Below are positions 9,437 to 19,990 of a stretch of 64,000 nt of DNA, piece by piece. Each line of letters starts with the position of its first letter. The stretch's first letter is position 1. The notes under the pieces are model-generated. The model made no database searches, was not told the DNA's origin, and worked only from the letters and a program-made list of their open reading frames with translations. The position numbers and the translations under genes were made by a program. Source of the DNA: JAHEDT01 sp963825615 (GTDB lineage: Bacteria > Desulfobacterota > Desulfuromonadia > Desulfuromonadales > BM103); contig CAWGTV010000001.1 of NCBI GenBank assembly GCA_963825615.1, positions 496,001 to 560,000 of the forward strand. The letters run 5' to 3'.

Positions 9437-10739
9437 TCAGGCTGCCTTCAACCCCTGGAAGATTCTCCAGCCTTTAAGCAGATCAAGGGCGCGCATCAGC
9501 TGAAAATCCTTGCGGGTCTCTTCGTCGAGGCTGGTGGCTTCGGCATGAGCGGACTGATCAGCCGTTGCTTTCCGTATTGAAGTGATTCTTCAAGTCCTTC
9601 TCGCGGAAGTGGTCGAATTCCTGGACTTCCTTGATTTCACTCTGCTGTACTTCAATATCAGGAACGATGCCACGAGCCTGAATCGAGGTGCCATTCGGCG
9701 TGTAATACTTGGCCGTGGTCAGACGCAGACCGGAATCGTCGCTGAGCGGAATGATTGTCTGTACCGAGCCTTTGCCGAAACTTTGTACCCCCATGATCAC
9801 AGCACGGCCATGATCCTGCAGGGCCCCGGCAACAATCTCCGAAGCGCTGGCGCTGCCACCATTGATCAGCACGACCATCGGATAATCAGGCTCAGTGCCC
9901 CTTTGCACAGCGGAAAACTCCATTTGCGCATCAGCCTCGCGCCCCTGGGTGTAGACAATCAACCCCTGTGCGAGGAATGTGTCGGCAACTTCGACCGCTT
10001 GATCAAGAAGCCCGCCAGGATTATTACGCAAGTCAAGGACCAGCCCCTGCAAGGATCCGCCGTTTTCCTGGCGGAGCTGTTCGAGGGCCTTGGCCAGGTC
10101 ATCGCCGGAGCGCTCCTGGAATTGAGCCAGGCGGACATAGCCAAAGCCGCTTTCGAGGGTTTTTGATTTCACGCTCTGCACCTTGATGACTTCACGTTCC
10201 AGGGTGAACGCTTGAGGCTTTTCAAAGTCCGGCCGCATGATGGTGATGGTAATCTTGGTTCCCGGGGCACCACGCATCAGCTGTACCGCTTCCATGATTT
10301 CCATATCCTTGGTGTATTCATCCTCGATTTTCAGGATATGATCGCCGGACTGCAGACCGGCGCGCGAAGCGGGAGTATCCTCAATCGGCGATACGATTGT
10401 CAGGACGCCATCACGTTGGGAGATTTCAATACCGAGGCCGCCAAATTCGCCGCGGGTATCGACTTTCATCTCCTTGTAAATTTCAGGGGACATAAAGCCG
10501 GAGTGTGGGTCAAGGGACGCCAGCATGCCCTCGATCGCACCGTAGACCAGATCCTTGATCGACACCTCCTCGACATAGCTGCGCTGAACAATGGTCAAAA
10601 CGTCGGTAAAAAGTTGCAATTCCTGGTAATTCGAGGCCGCATCCACCTTTGCGACCTCAATGCGCCCCAAGGAAACCACTCCGAGCAGCAAGAAGACAAT
10701 CAGGGTGACCAGGAATATCAACGACTTGTTTTTGTGCAT
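9437..10739 (-). CDS. ctpA: Carboxyl-terminal processing protease (S41), frameshift near 3' end
   Basis: This periplasmic serine protease has an N-terminal membrane segment (LIFLVTLIVFLLLGVV), a PDZ domain around residues 90-180 and the S41 catalytic core. The catalytic Ser lies in GGSASASEI and the general-base Lys in SFGKGSVQ. The uninterrupted frame ends at 9558, but the next frame continues with a CtpA-like tail (EETRKDFQLMRALDLLKGW) to a stop at 9437. Deleting one A near 9563 joins them, so the true protein is about 433 aa. It follows envC, the usual order in this lineage. Confidence 0.92.
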
Positions 10740-10755
10740 AGAGCCTCCAGGATTG

Positions 10756-11930
10756 TCAGCGCGGCTTCAACCAGTCTGCAGGATCGAGAGGTTTGCCGCC
10801 TTGGCGAATTTCGAAATAGACTGCGTCACGCCCTTCATAACCTGAGTAGGCAATGACTTCATCACCTGCAGCGGAGTCTCCCACCTGCTTGGTAAAACGC
10901 GCTACGTGTGCGTAAAGGGTATAGTACTTGCTGCCATGATCTATAATTATCAACTTGCCATAACCACGCAGGCTGTTGGCGAAAATGATCTGGCCGTTCG
11001 CGGCGGCATGGACAGGAGTGCCAACTTCGGCTTCAATATCAAAACCGTGACTCTCTATGAGAGTGCCAAGATCACCGTGACGACTGGTACCGAAGCCGAC
11101 CCTTAATTTGCCGGGGACGGGCCAGACCAGACGCCCCTTTAGGGGTACAAGTCCCTCGAGATTCTCAGTATAGGGTTGCGGTTGTTCCGTTTCAAGCTTT
11201 TTGACCAGGTCGTTGAGCCTGGCCGCCTTGGCACGCAAGTCCTGCAGCATCTTCTCGAGCAGTCTGGCGTCCTTGCGCACTTCCGCAAGAACTCGTTTTT
11301 TACTCTTGAGTGCCTGCTGCAGTGTCTCCTGCTCGAGGCGCTGGCGCTGGACAACAGCAGACTGCTTTTCGCGCAGGACTTCGAGTTCGTTTACTGCCGC
11401 GGCATGATCCTCTGACTGTTGACGATAAACACCAAGCAGTTCCCTGTCGTGACGCACCATCCTGGACAGGAAAGCATATTTCTCGGCAATATCACGGGGA
11501 CTTTCCGCTTCCGAAAGCAACGCCTTGATCAGACCGACTTCGCCGGTTTTGTAGAGGATGATCAGCCGCTGGCGAATTTGTTGCTCGGTCTGTTCAAGCT
11601 GCTCTCTCGATGCTTTGCAGTGCCTGGCGCTGCGTTTTCAGCTGTTCAGTGAGACTGGATAACTGTTGGCTGCTGCTTTTCGTCACGACGCTCGAGGCGA
11701 CGAGTTTCGGCATCAAGGCTGGCAAGCTCTTCGGCGAGAGCCCCGCTCGCAGATTCCTTACTGCGTAGCCCTTTGAGGGTCTGCGCAATCTGCTGTTCGA
11801 TCTTGTCGAGGCGCTGTCGACTCGCATCCAGTTCGTCATCGGCAGCAGCGACAGCAGCAGTCGGGGCCGCCAGGCAAGCAAGCAGAAGCCAGCATAGCCC
11901 CCTGCCAATTATGGCCGGACGCTTGTTCAT
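10756..11930 (-). CDS. envC: EnvC-like murein hydrolase activator, two frameshifts
   Basis: The protein of about 390 aa has a signal peptide (CLAAPTAAVA), a long coiled coil and a C-terminal LytM/M23 domain (LVWPVPGKLRVGFG, then SHGFDIEAEVGTPV and YTLYAHVARF). EnvC-type proteins link FtsEX in the membrane to amidases that split septal peptidoglycan. The expected HxH is degenerate (YFEIRQGG), as in regulatory, non-catalytic LytM factors. Shifts near 11678 and 11613 break the coiled-coil region. Length is 2 mod 3, matching two one-base insertions. It overlaps the ftsX stop by 4 bp. Confidence 0.88.
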
Positions 11931-12833
11931 GAGGCTCCAAAACGGACAAACTTGCGCAAGGCGAAAAGGCTTCCCAACAAACCGATGAGGCCACCGCCGA
12001 CCACCAGCAGCCCCTGCCAGAGCGGCGGCAGAAAGTGTATCGTATCGATCCCGGTAATCAGCAGCAGACTGCCCAGACTTTTTTGCAGAATCACCTGGAA
12101 GACCAGGAAGCTCAGCGCGAGAGCCGTCACCCCGCCGAGCACCCCCTGGAGAGTGCCTTCGACAAGATAGGGCAACTTGATGAACAGTGAGGTGCCACCG
12201 ACCATGGTCATGGCCTCGAGTTCGTCCTGACGGGCGTACAGTGTCAACTTGATCGTGTTGGCAACGATCACCAGGGCGGCAAACACCAGGAATCCGCCAA
12301 GGGCAGCACCGGACGCTCGCAGCAGGAGCAGAAAGGCTTCCAGTTTTTCCAGCCAGCCCTGACCATACTGCAGGTCGCTGAAGCGATGGTCACGGCGCAG
12401 ACGATCGACAACGGTTGTCAGTGCTGATTCGCTGCGCCAATCATCATCCAGAACAATTTCCAGCGACGCTGGCAATATGTCTTCACCAAGGCCTTCAACG
12501 AGTTCGGCATCGTCACCAAGGCGCTTGCGAAACCGTTCAAAAGCGGTCTTGCGTGAGACGAAAGTGACTCGTTGCAACCTCCGGATAACCTTCGATATCC
12601 TTGATCCAGCCGTTGATGATCTTGTCATCCGGCACATCATCTAGGTAAGCAACGATGGCCAGGTTCTCCCCCCAGGAGGCCGTCAACTGCTGGACATTCA
12701 GCACCGTGATGGCAAAGAACGCGAGCAGAGCCAGGGCAACCGCAACCGTGCCAATGGAGGCCAGGCTCAACACCGGACTTTGCCGCATGTTACGCAGGGC
12801 ACGTCGCAGAAAATAACCGGCACGCAAGATCAT
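11927..12833 (-). CDS. ftsX: Cell division protein FtsX, one frameshift
   Basis: This is the membrane subunit of the FtsEX ABC complex that transmits division signals to periplasmic murein hydrolase activators. An N-terminal cytoplasmic stretch (YFLRRALRNMRQSP) precedes TM1, a periplasmic loop (SWGENLAIVAYLDD) and three further TM segments with LYARQDELEAMTMVG. The frame shifts once near 12577, inside the periplasmic loop. Removing one T gives EVQRVTFVS in frame. Length is 1 mod 3. The start overlaps the ftsE end and the 3' end overlaps envC, so the three are translationally linked. Confidence 0.9.
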
Positions 12834-13535
12834 CAGCTGTTTCCTGTCATTTCGGAAGGCCCTCTAAAGAGAGGCATATCATCCATGGCCAGACTGCCGG
12901 CTTCCAGGGACACCACACGCCGCGGGAACTGGCGAATCAGGTTGCGGTCGTGGGTCGCCATGACGATGGTTGTGCCACGCGCGTTGGCCGCCTTGAAGAG
13001 TTCCATGATGTCCAGAGTCACTTCCGGATCAAGGTTGCCGGTCGGTTCGTCCGCCAGCAGTATCAATGGATCGACCACCAGGGCACGCGCAACGGCAACA
13101 CGCTGTTGCTCGCCTCCCGAGAGTTGCAGAGGGTGATGATTGAGGCGGTGTTCCAAGGCCGACACTCTTGAGGGTCTGATAAACTTTTTTGCTGATCTCA
13201 AAACGTTTGCGCCCCTGGATTTCGAGCGGGAAGGCAACATTTTCGTAGACGGTCCGCCGGGTCAGCAGCTTGAAATCCTGGAAGATGATACCAAGATTGC
13301 GACGCAGGTAAGGAATCTGCGAAGGGCCAAAACGCGTGATGTTGCGCCCATTCACCAGAATCTGGCCGCGGCTCGGGCGCTCTGCACAGTAAAGCAGCTT
13401 GAGCAGGGTCGACTTGCCTGCTCCAGAAGGCCCGGTCAGGTAAACGAACTCACCCTTTTCAATCTTGAGGGTGACATCGTTCAGAGCGTTCTGGTCACGC
13501 TGGTAAGCCTTGCAGACATTAAAAAGCTGGATCAT
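12833..13535 (-). CDS. ftsE: Cell division ATP-binding protein FtsE, one frameshift
   Basis: This is an ABC ATPase of about 234 aa. Walker A is GPSGAGKST near residue 36, the signature is LSGGEQQRVAVARAL and Walker B is ILLADEPTGNLDP. The start is ATG 13535 (MIQLFNVCKAYQRD), since the upstream extension lacks family similarity. One shift near 13154 separates Walker A from the signature. Deleting one T restores SVGLEHRLNHHP. As all motifs survive, the break is more likely a sequence error than gene loss. Confidence 0.9.
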
Positions 13536-13697
13536 GTTTCTACATCTGCGGGTAAAGGTCAAATAAAGAGTGAGAATGCTTGTGCGGGATGAGCCTTGCA
13601 AAAACTTGCGCTGCGCCCATCCGTTCCGCGGCGATTTCTGAAGTGCTGCGTCAATCGAACGGCAGGTTCTTACGGCCGTCGGTCCGGGGTCAGGTCT

Positions 13698-14105
13698 CTA
13701 CCAGTCACGGTAGGGGATTCCGTTCAAGCCAATAAGATCACTGCCGCTGCGCACATCCTCTAGGCCGCCTTCGGCAAGCTCACCCTCCAAGGACGGCGTC
13801 GGCGGGATTTCCTCCCAGGTATCACTCTCCTTGGTAAAAGGGTCACGGGGGATGTCACGCAGGTACTTGCTGGCGACCAGGTCTTCTAGGGAATCGGGAT
13901 AGCGGATATGGTCGGCAAAGTAGGTGTCGATGGCGCGCCGCATCTGGTAGAGGTCTTCCATCAGCACCGCTTCGCGGGCCTTGATCAGGTTGCGCTGGTA
14001 GCTCGGCACGACGATACTGGCCAAGATGCCGATAATCGACATGACGATCAGCAGTTCGATCAGGGTGAAGCCCCGCTGCTTGTTTTTTCTGAACTTCACG
14101 GTCAT
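13698..14105 (-). CDS. GspG-like major pseudopilin
   Basis: The 135-aa prepilin has a type III leader cleaved at QRG|FTLIELLIV (residue 12/13) and a hydrophobic N-terminal helix. The C-terminus GLNGIPYRDW is typical of GspG-type pseudopilins. In Geobacter sulfurreducens a GspG-like pseudopilin in a matching cluster (OxpG) is needed to export a multicopper oxidase; orthology here is inferred from order only. ATG 14105 is chosen because it gives the normal leader length. No frameshift is seen. Confidence 0.88.
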   Translation of the reverse strand: MTVKFRKNKQRGFTLIELLIVMSIIGILASIVVPSYQRNLIKAREAVLMEDLYQMRRAIDTYFADHIRYPDSLEDLVASKYLRDIPRDPFTKESDTWEEIPPTPSLEGELAEGGLEDVRSGSDLIGLNGIPYRDW

Positions 14106-14109
14106 ATTT

Positions 14110-14609
14110 TCACCAGCTATTGTAAGGCGTGCCGTCCAAAGCCATGCCCTGACTCTGGGAATAAACGTCGTAGATGTCATCGCCGCTGTAGAAGGTTGAA
14201 TCAGGATCATCCTTGTACGAGCGCAGCCCCCACCCTTCATCATACTCGTCAAACGGGTCCTTCGGCAAACGTCGCAAATATTTGCGCTTGTACGGGTAGA
14301 GCCCGCCCCAGTCGCTGCCTTCCACCAGAATTTCAAGACTTTCCGGGTAGCCGGTCTCGTTGATGTCCGAGATAATTTTCTTTTGCTGCAACGGCCTTGT
14401 CGAAATCCGCCTTGTAATTATCGATCGCCGTACGAATTTCCCGCAGCGAGCGCCGCAGCTCCAGTTCCTTGCCACGTCGTCGCCGTCACTTCTGCCATCG
14501 GGATAACCACCGTGGCAAGAACCGCCAGGATGGCCATTGCCATGACCATCTCCAGAAGCGTGAGGCCACGCTGGCCATCGCGCTTCGCTATGTGAGGCAA
14601 CAGTCTCAA
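14110..14609 (-). CDS. Second type II secretion-like pseudopilin, two frameshifts
   Basis: The N-terminus has a prepilin leader cut at QRG|LTLLEMVMAMAI. The rest lies in two other frames: KELELRRSLREIRTAIDNYK, then IISDINETGYPESLEILVEG and an ending YNSW that mirrors the end of the neighbouring pseudopilin. Shifts lie near 14480 and 14391. Length 500 nt is 2 mod 3, as for two inserted bases. The product would be about 165 aa. The gene starts inside the last codons of the secretin gene and ends 4 bp before the next pseudopilin. Confidence 0.8.
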
Positions 14610-17164
14610 CGGACTTCGATCATGACCGCCTCAGGGACGACCTGAAGCCGGACACCTTCCGGATTGCGAAAATTGACACGATTGACTTCGAGCCGGGTCT
14701 GGCCTGCAGCTATCGACTTGAAGTTCATGCTGAAGAGGAGCCCGGAACCGGATGCGCCCTTGCCGCCCGTCCCCTGTTTGTAACCGACGATCACCTGCCC
14801 GGTAGTGCGGTTAGGGCTGCTGGAAAAGACCGTGGTTTGACCTTCCTGTTTGAGAAAGTCCCCTTCATTGATACTCACCAGTTCAAGCATCGCCGGATCG
14901 TAGCTGACAAAGAGCGGAGCGCTATAGAGCTTCTCGACTTCCTTGATTTGCACGGTAATCGTAAATTCTTCACCCACGTCAACCTGGCCCGGTGCTGTGA
15001 AATCGAGGGTCGCAGGTGCTTTTTTGGGCATCTCCAGAACGATCGGCACACTGCTCGGCTGTGCTTGGCTGAGCACCTCCGTCGGCACGGCAACTCCACC
15101 AGGTTGAGCTCCCTGCGGAGCGACAGTTTCGGCAGCAGCATCTGCAGGTGGAACCACCGCATGCGTGGAACGGCTGTCGACAACCTGCCCGTCCGCTGTT
15201 ACCATCTCGGCGTCGGCAATACCCGCCGCCACCCCGGGCACCGCCTGTTCAGTATCAGCGTCAAGCGGGGAGGCTTCAAACGCCAGCGGTTTGGCGGCAG
15301 GGACGACATGCGGCTTAGTTCCCTCAACCTCGCTTACCAGTGGTTGTGCAAAAGATCCGAAATTCGGACCGACTTTCAAATTGTCCTCCCCGCCAGACCA
15401 GATGGTGGCAACGTCTATGCTCGGGACTTCCACCTGCTTGATGACATATGGGGTAATCGAAAGCAGGATTTCACGCTTTAAGCCCGAGTCATTTGTTTTA
15501 CTTATCAATTCTCCAAGAAAAGGAATTTCCCCGAGCCAAGGGATGGTGGTTTTACCTTTTGAAGTTTCCTGTTCAAACAAACCACCGAGAATGGTCTGCA
15601 CCCCATCCTTTATTGTGAGCACCGTTTGGGCATTGGTGGTCTGAATGGTCAAGGCGCTGGTATTGGCAACTGTGTCCCTGCCGATCACCCGGCTGACCTC
15701 AAGGGTCACTTTGGTTTCAACGGTATTATCCAGTTGAATAATCGGTTCGATATCAACCTTTACGCCGACATCCACATACTGGACGTTGGCAGTGGTTGAG
15801 GTATCGGTGGTGGTACTAGTAATGACAGGCTCGCGCGTTCCGATATGCACCTTGGCTTTTTCCCTGTTCCTCACACGAATTTTTGGGCTGGCCAGGACTT
15901 CCGTGTTGGTCAGGGTTTTTTTAAATTCAAAGGACGCCGACGGTACCGTGTAAAAAGTCCGCAAGTCGCTCAAACTTGACGCAAGGTTTGTATTGCTTCC
16001 GCCAGATGCCAAGCCATCATCAAGAATCTGGTCTGAACCTGGGTTCGAAAAACCCAAACCCACTCCATAGTTCGACAATTCCGGACCGAACTTCAAACTG
16101 TCGACATCGGCGACACTGACGATCTCCAAGGCAAAAAGCACCTCGGAGTTTTCCCGGTCCGCCGCATCAAGGACCTGTTCTGCAAGCCGGATTACCTGTG
16201 GTGTGTCGCGTATGACGAGAGCATTACGCTCCTCATGCACGTAAATCTTGCGCAACTGCAACATGGTGCGCAGCAGATTCACGGCCTTCTTGGCATCGAT
16301 GTGGGAGAGATAGAAGGTTTGAATGATCTGGTCTTCGTATTGTTTGGATTTCTCTCTGTTCTGGGGATAAATGATGAGGGTCTTGCTGTTCAATACCTTT
16401 TTGTCCAGGCCGTTCATTTGCATGATGAGTTCCAGCGCCTGGGCGAAGCTAGCTTTTTCCAGAAGGACTGAAATCGTCTGACTGCGAATATCTTCGTCAA
16501 AAATAAAATTAATCCCGCTCAGCTTGGAAAGAATCCCGAACACTTCCTTGATATTGGCGTCCTTGAAACTCAGGGTAATGGGTTTCGTTGAGGCGACATC
16601 CAGTTCGATGCCGTCCATGGCGATGGTATGCTGGTCACGGGCAATCAGGTCCCTGACAGCCAGAGCGCGCGCGTTATTGGGATCCAACTGGAGTGCTTTG
16701 TCAATGGCCTTTTCCGCCAGGGCCAACTGCTTTTTGGCAAAAAAGTTGGCGCCTTCCTCAGCGAGGGTTTGCGCATTGATGCGCTTGAGCAGGATGTCCT
16801 GTTCCTGTCCCGCAATTTCAATGCTCGAATCAAACTCGAGAGCACGGCGATATTCGCTAACGGCTTCGACAAGGTTACCTTGATCAGCGAGGACACGCGC
16901 TTTCTTGACATGATTGGCCGCCGCTCGCGTTCGCGAAGAGATCATCTTCAGCTGGTATATTTTACTGCTAGGCTCCAGCTCAGATGCTTCCACATACTTC
17001 TCAATCGCCTGATCGAACTTTTCTTCGGCAGCAAGCTGCTCCGCTTCCTCAAAAGCCGCCTCAGCACGCTGCTTTTGCATGTATGCAGAACAACCACCCG
17101 TCCACAGTGCCGCCAAGAGCAAAACTGCCCACCCGGCAAAACGGATCTTATTGATTCGTGCCAT
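14606..17164 (-). CDS. Type II/IV-type secretin with N-terminal TPRs and a C-terminal cohesin-like domain
   Basis: This 852-aa outer-membrane secretin has a signal sequence with a Cys at GGCSAY that could be lipidated. TPR-like repeats cover about residues 30-170. An STN/N0 domain follows (ITLSFKDANIKEVFGILSKL), then N1-type modules and the secretin core with VQYVDVGVKVDIEP and TTIPWLGEIPFLGELI. After a low-complexity Ala/Val/Pro linker, the last about 140 residues resemble a cohesin/dockerin-binding fold (SYDPAMLELVSINEGDFL, VIVGYKQGTGGKG). Geobacter PulQ-type secretins have this architecture. The gene is undamaged although both sides of the operon carry shifts. Confidence 0.88.
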   Translation of the reverse strand: MARINKIRFAGWAVLLLAALWTGGCSAYMQKQRAEAAFEEAEQLAAEEKFDQAIEKYVEASELEPSSKIYQLKMISSRTRAAANHVKKARVLADQGNLVEAVSEYRRALEFDSSIEIAGQEQDILLKRINAQTLAEEGANFFAKKQLALAEKAIDKALQLDPNNARALAVRDLIARDQHTIAMDGIELDVASTKPITLSFKDANIKEVFGILSKLSGINFIFDEDIRSQTISVLLEKASFAQALELIMQMNGLDKKVLNSKTLIIYPQNREKSKQYEDQIIQTFYLSHIDAKKAVNLLRTMLQLRKIYVHEERNALVIRDTPQVIRLAEQVLDAADRENSEVLFALEIVSVADVDSLKFGPELSNYGVGLGFSNPGSDQILDDGLASGGSNTNLASSLSDLRTFYTVPSASFEFKKTLTNTEVLASPKIRVRNREKAKVHIGTREPVITSTTTDTSTTANVQYVDVGVKVDIEPIIQLDNTVETKVTLEVSRVIGRDTVANTSALTIQTTNAQTVLTIKDGVQTILGGLFEQETSKGKTTIPWLGEIPFLGELISKTNDSGLKREILLSITPYVIKQVEVPSIDVATIWSGGEDNLKVGPNFGSFAQPLVSEVEGTKPHVVPAAKPLAFEASPLDADTEQAVPGVAAGIADAEMVTADGQVVDSRSTHAVVPPADAAAETVAPQGAQPGGVAVPTEVLSQAQPSSVPIVLEMPKKAPATLDFTAPGQVDVGEEFTITVQIKEVEKLYSAPLFVSYDPAMLELVSINEGDFLKQEGQTTVFSSSPNRTTGQVIVGYKQGTGGKGASGSGLLFSMNFKSIAAGQTRLEVNRVNFRNPEGVRLQVVPEAVMIEVR

Positions 17165-17957
17165 TGACTTCTCCCTCTAAAACATCCCCTGCGACAGGCG
17201 GCTCTGATACCGGCTCTTCTGCAGGGCTGGTCTCTTCGTTCACTTCCGGAGGAAAGGGTTGTTCGCTTTCCTGGGACGCTGCGGGGCGCAGCATTCTTCG
17301 TTTCGGCGCTAGATTCTGCTCTCTTGCTTGGCCGGCCCCACCGGGCGCAGGTGTCCTGCGAGCCGGGGCACTGACAGACGCATTCAGCTTCTGCTTTTCG
17401 ATCAGCGGGATTTCAACGATATCGGCACGACCAGCATGCTGAACTTTCAAAAGGTTCCCCTGAATGTCCGCGACCAGGAACTCATTATTGGCACCGAAGC
17501 TTTCGCCACTGGTGACCAGGAAGAGTTTACCGCCGCTGGAGAGGAAAACGGTTTTTTCACCTTCCTTATCCAAAAAGCCGAGGAAGGTGAATTGACTGAG
17601 GGCCTGCTGGACAACTGCGATCGGCATCACCGGCGGTGCGGGCTGCACGACCTCAACTACCGGAGGCGGTGCGATCGCAACCGGCTCGGCGCGGACCGGA
17701 CGGCGCTGAACGAAACGGAAGATATCTCGCTGCGCACCAGCGAATTCCTGGGGTTCAATAGTCATGAAATCAAAGTTGATCCGCTCCGATGCCGTTTTGG
17801 CTTGCTGATCACCGGGCTCCCCGGCCTCGGGACTGACCCGCTGAGAGGTTGCCCTAGGTGGCGCTTTTTCGAGTCGCGGCGTCGCAAAATAGGCATACAG
17901 GAGACAAACGACCAAGGTCCCAAGCAGAATAGCAAGAATGACGCGTTTGCGATTCAT
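17148..17957 (-). CDS. PilP/GspC-like inner-membrane periplasmic protein
   Basis: The 269-aa protein has one N-terminal TM segment (VILAILLGTLVVCLLYAYFA) and a Pro-rich linker. Around residues 115-190 it has a compact beta domain (QFTFLGFLDKEGEKTVFLSSGGKLFLV) like the homology region of GspC/PilP proteins that contacts secretin N-domains. The C-terminal tail is low-complexity and acidic/proline-rich. It overlaps the secretin gene by 17 bp and the pilO-like gene by 4 bp. The assignment rests on position and domain shape more than on strong motifs. Confidence 0.65.
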   Translation of the reverse strand: MNRKRVILAILLGTLVVCLLYAYFATPRLEKAPPRATSQRVSPEAGEPGDQQAKTASERINFDFMTIEPQEFAGAQRDIFRFVQRRPVRAEPVAIAPPPVVEVVQPAPPVMPIAVVQQALSQFTFLGFLDKEGEKTVFLSSGGKLFLVTSGESFGANNEFLVADIQGNLLKVQHAGRADIVEIPLIEKQKLNASVSAPARRTPAPGGAGQAREQNLAPKRRMLRPAASQESEQPFPPEVNEETSPAEEPVSEPPVAGDVLEGEVNGTNQ

Positions 17958-18523
17958 GACTGACGACTCCCCGCCTGGAAAAACGTCTCTAGGTTCAAAC
18001 GCAGGTTGACGCCTGTATCATCGGCGCTCTGCAGAGAGATTTGCTTGATCGTCAGCAGGCGAGTCGATTGCTCCAGCGAAAAGATAAACTTTTTGAGCTG
18101 CTCATATTCTCCCGTGACATTGAAACTCAGGCTGAACTTCAGCAGCGGCGCTTCTTTCAGCTCCTCAGAGCTATAACTGATCTGGGTAATATTCAAGCGT
18201 GCCCGGCTGGAAAGGACCAGCAGTTCCTCGATCAGTCCGGTGAATTCTTGGTAATCCGGCACAGCCTGTTGAAACCTGGAAACGTCCTGGCTGGCAAGGA
18301 CGAAAAGTTGTTCCGGGGTTGCCGCACTACCCTGATTGTGGAGGATACTGCGGACCTCGGTCTGTCTTTGCAGAAAATGACTTTCCTGCTCGGCGACCCG
18401 GGGGACAAAAAACTGCTCTATGACGGCATAAGCCAGCAGGTTCATGAGCAGAAGCAGTGCAAGCAGCTGTAAAGTGCCGCGCTGCGATTTCCAGAGTTGT
18501 TCGGCCAGTTCCTTCCAGCGCAT
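17954..18523 (-). CDS. pilO: PilO-like assembly protein
   Basis: The 189-aa bitopic protein has an N-terminal TM helix (LQLLALLLLMNLLAYAVIEQF), a coiled coil and a ferredoxin-like periplasmic domain (LKFSLSFNVTGEYEQLKKFI, then LLTIKQISL). That layout is diagnostic of PilO/GspM proteins. It starts where the PilN-like gene ends and overlaps the next gene by 4 bp. It should form the inner-membrane platform with PilN, PilM and GspF. Confidence 0.8.
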   Translation of the reverse strand: MRWKELAEQLWKSQRGTLQLLALLLLMNLLAYAVIEQFFVPRVAEQESHFLQRQTEVRSILHNQGSAATPEQLFVLASQDVSRFQQAVPDYQEFTGLIEELLVLSSRARLNITQISYSSEELKEAPLLKFSLSFNVTGEYEQLKKFIFSLEQSTRLLTIKQISLQSADDTGVNLRLNLETFFQAGSRQS

Positions 18524-19077
18524 CAGAAAGCCTCCCTTATCACCAGAGAGAAGCCGATTTGTATCTGTACCATGTCACCCTGTTTTGACTCAACCTCGCC
18601 GTGACTCTTGAGGTAAGCCTGGTTGAGATCATCCGAGGCCAAGAGATTATCGATAAATTGCGTCATTGCCGTAACATCGCGGGCATTGCCGCTGATCTGC
18701 AGGGAATGCGATGTGAAGTCAGGCTGAATGGTCCGCAAACTGACATCAACCGGCACCAATTCTTCGAACCGGCTCAACAGACGCGTCCAGCGGAACTGGT
18801 CTGAGGCGATGATGTCGTTGGCCAGATCCACTTCACTTCTGACCACGGCATAGCGTTCAGGAGTATAACCCGTAGCGCCGTTCTGGACACCCGAGATCTG
18901 CCCTTCCATGTCCTGCAAACGACCTTCTAACAATCGCATCTGCCGGTAGTTCTGAAAACCGTAGAGACAGTTAAGCAGCAGCACCAACACCAGCAAAGTG
19001 CAGGCGAGCAGCAACCAGAGACGGACGGCCTGCCGGTTCAGGTAAGGTTTGCTGGCGAGATTGAGTTTAATTTCCAT
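18523..19077 (-). CDS. pilN: PilN-like assembly protein
   Basis: The 184-aa protein begins MEIKLNLASKPYLNR, a variant of the INLLP-type motif with which PilN binds PilM. A TM segment and coiled coil follow, then a periplasmic alpha-beta domain (VSLRTIQPDFTSHSLQISG, then FIDNLLAS). It lies 4 bp after the PilM-like gene and shares its last base with pilO. Confidence 0.8.
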   Translation of the reverse strand: MEIKLNLASKPYLNRQAVRLWLLLACTLLVLVLLLNCLYGFQNYRQMRLLEGRLQDMEGQISGVQNGATGYTPERYAVVRSEVDLANDIIASDQFRWTRLLSRFEELVPVDVSLRTIQPDFTSHSLQISGNARDVTAMTQFIDNLLASDDLNQAYLKSHGEVESKQGDMVQIQIGFSLVIREAF

Positions 19078-19081
19078 AGGC

Positions 19082-19990
19082 TTACATCATGCGTTCTGCT
19101 GCGCCCAGAGCAGCGACGACTGAACCGAAGGGCTGCAACCCACCGGTTTTCCCCTCGCCGCTAAAACGTCTCAGGCACGGATCCAGGCACTTGACCTCAC
19201 GTTCGAATGCAGCTGACAGCAGCTTATCGATATCGCCGTCCAGACCGGGGTCGACATGGGCAAAGACGGCACATCGCTTCATGGCCGGGAACGCCTCATA
19301 CGCTTCGACAAGAGTTCGGTTGATTTCATGGAAAGCCTTTTCCGGGCTCGCTTTGGCTTCCCTTACGCGCTGGTAGCAAAGACCGTGACCGACGACATAC
19401 TGGATGCTCAAAAGATCGCGTTCAAGAACAACCAGAATGAATTCATCACCGATGTCGAGGCGCGGCCGGTAGTAATTGTACAGGTTCAGTGAATGGAAAC
19501 CGACCTGAATCGCATGGCGACCAGCCTCATTGACAAGATCCTCATACTGTTCGAGAACGGACTGGGCAACGACTGCGACGACACAGTGCTGACGGCCATC
19601 TTCGCGCTTGGCGAGCACCTGGTAATCTAGTCTGACCTGGGCAGGAGGCACAGGCAGGCTCGACTTGAGCCGCCACTTGAGGATATCGATGCCTTCCTGG
19701 TGCGATTTGAACGACGCATCGACATCAGTCAGATAAATACGGCCGGCACGATCCGGAAGACTCAGGGCAATGCGCTCTTCCTGACCGGCCAGGGCATCGA
19801 CGCCACGGCGCAAGCCTTGGATGAAGCGCCGTGCATCGCGAATGTTCGGCTGTCGACTGGAGACCTCCATGACACCATCCAGACTTTCAAAACGCAGGCC
19901 GACCAATCGGTTGCTCGGACGGTTGCGCTGCAAGGCGGCGAGGTAAAGACCTCCAGGCTGGATATCGACACCGACAAAGATCCTGCTCAT
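19082..19990 (-). CDS. pilM: PilM-like actin-fold assembly protein
   Basis: The 302-aa cytoplasmic protein starts SRIFVGVDIQPGGLYLAAL, the phosphate-1 strand of an actin/FtsA-like fold. It has VVAQSVLEQYEDLVNEAG and a C-terminal GSVVAALGAAER. PilM proteins bind the PilN N-terminus. The start overlaps the gspE stop as ATGA. With pilN and pilO it replaces GspL/GspM, so the machine has a pilus-style platform with type II-like pseudopilins. Confidence 0.8.
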   Translation of the reverse strand: MSRIFVGVDIQPGGLYLAALQRNRPSNRLVGLRFESLDGVMEVSSRQPNIRDARRFIQGLRRGVDALAGQEERIALSLPDRAGRIYLTDVDASFKSHQEGIDILKWRLKSSLPVPPAQVRLDYQVLAKREDGRQHCVVAVVAQSVLEQYEDLVNEAGRHAIQVGFHSLNLYNYYRPRLDIGDEFILVVLERDLLSIQYVVGHGLCYQRVREAKASPEKAFHEINRTLVEAYEAFPAMKRCAVFAHVDPGLDGDIDKLLSAAFEREVKCLDPCLRRFSGEGKTGGLQPFGSVVAALGAAERMM

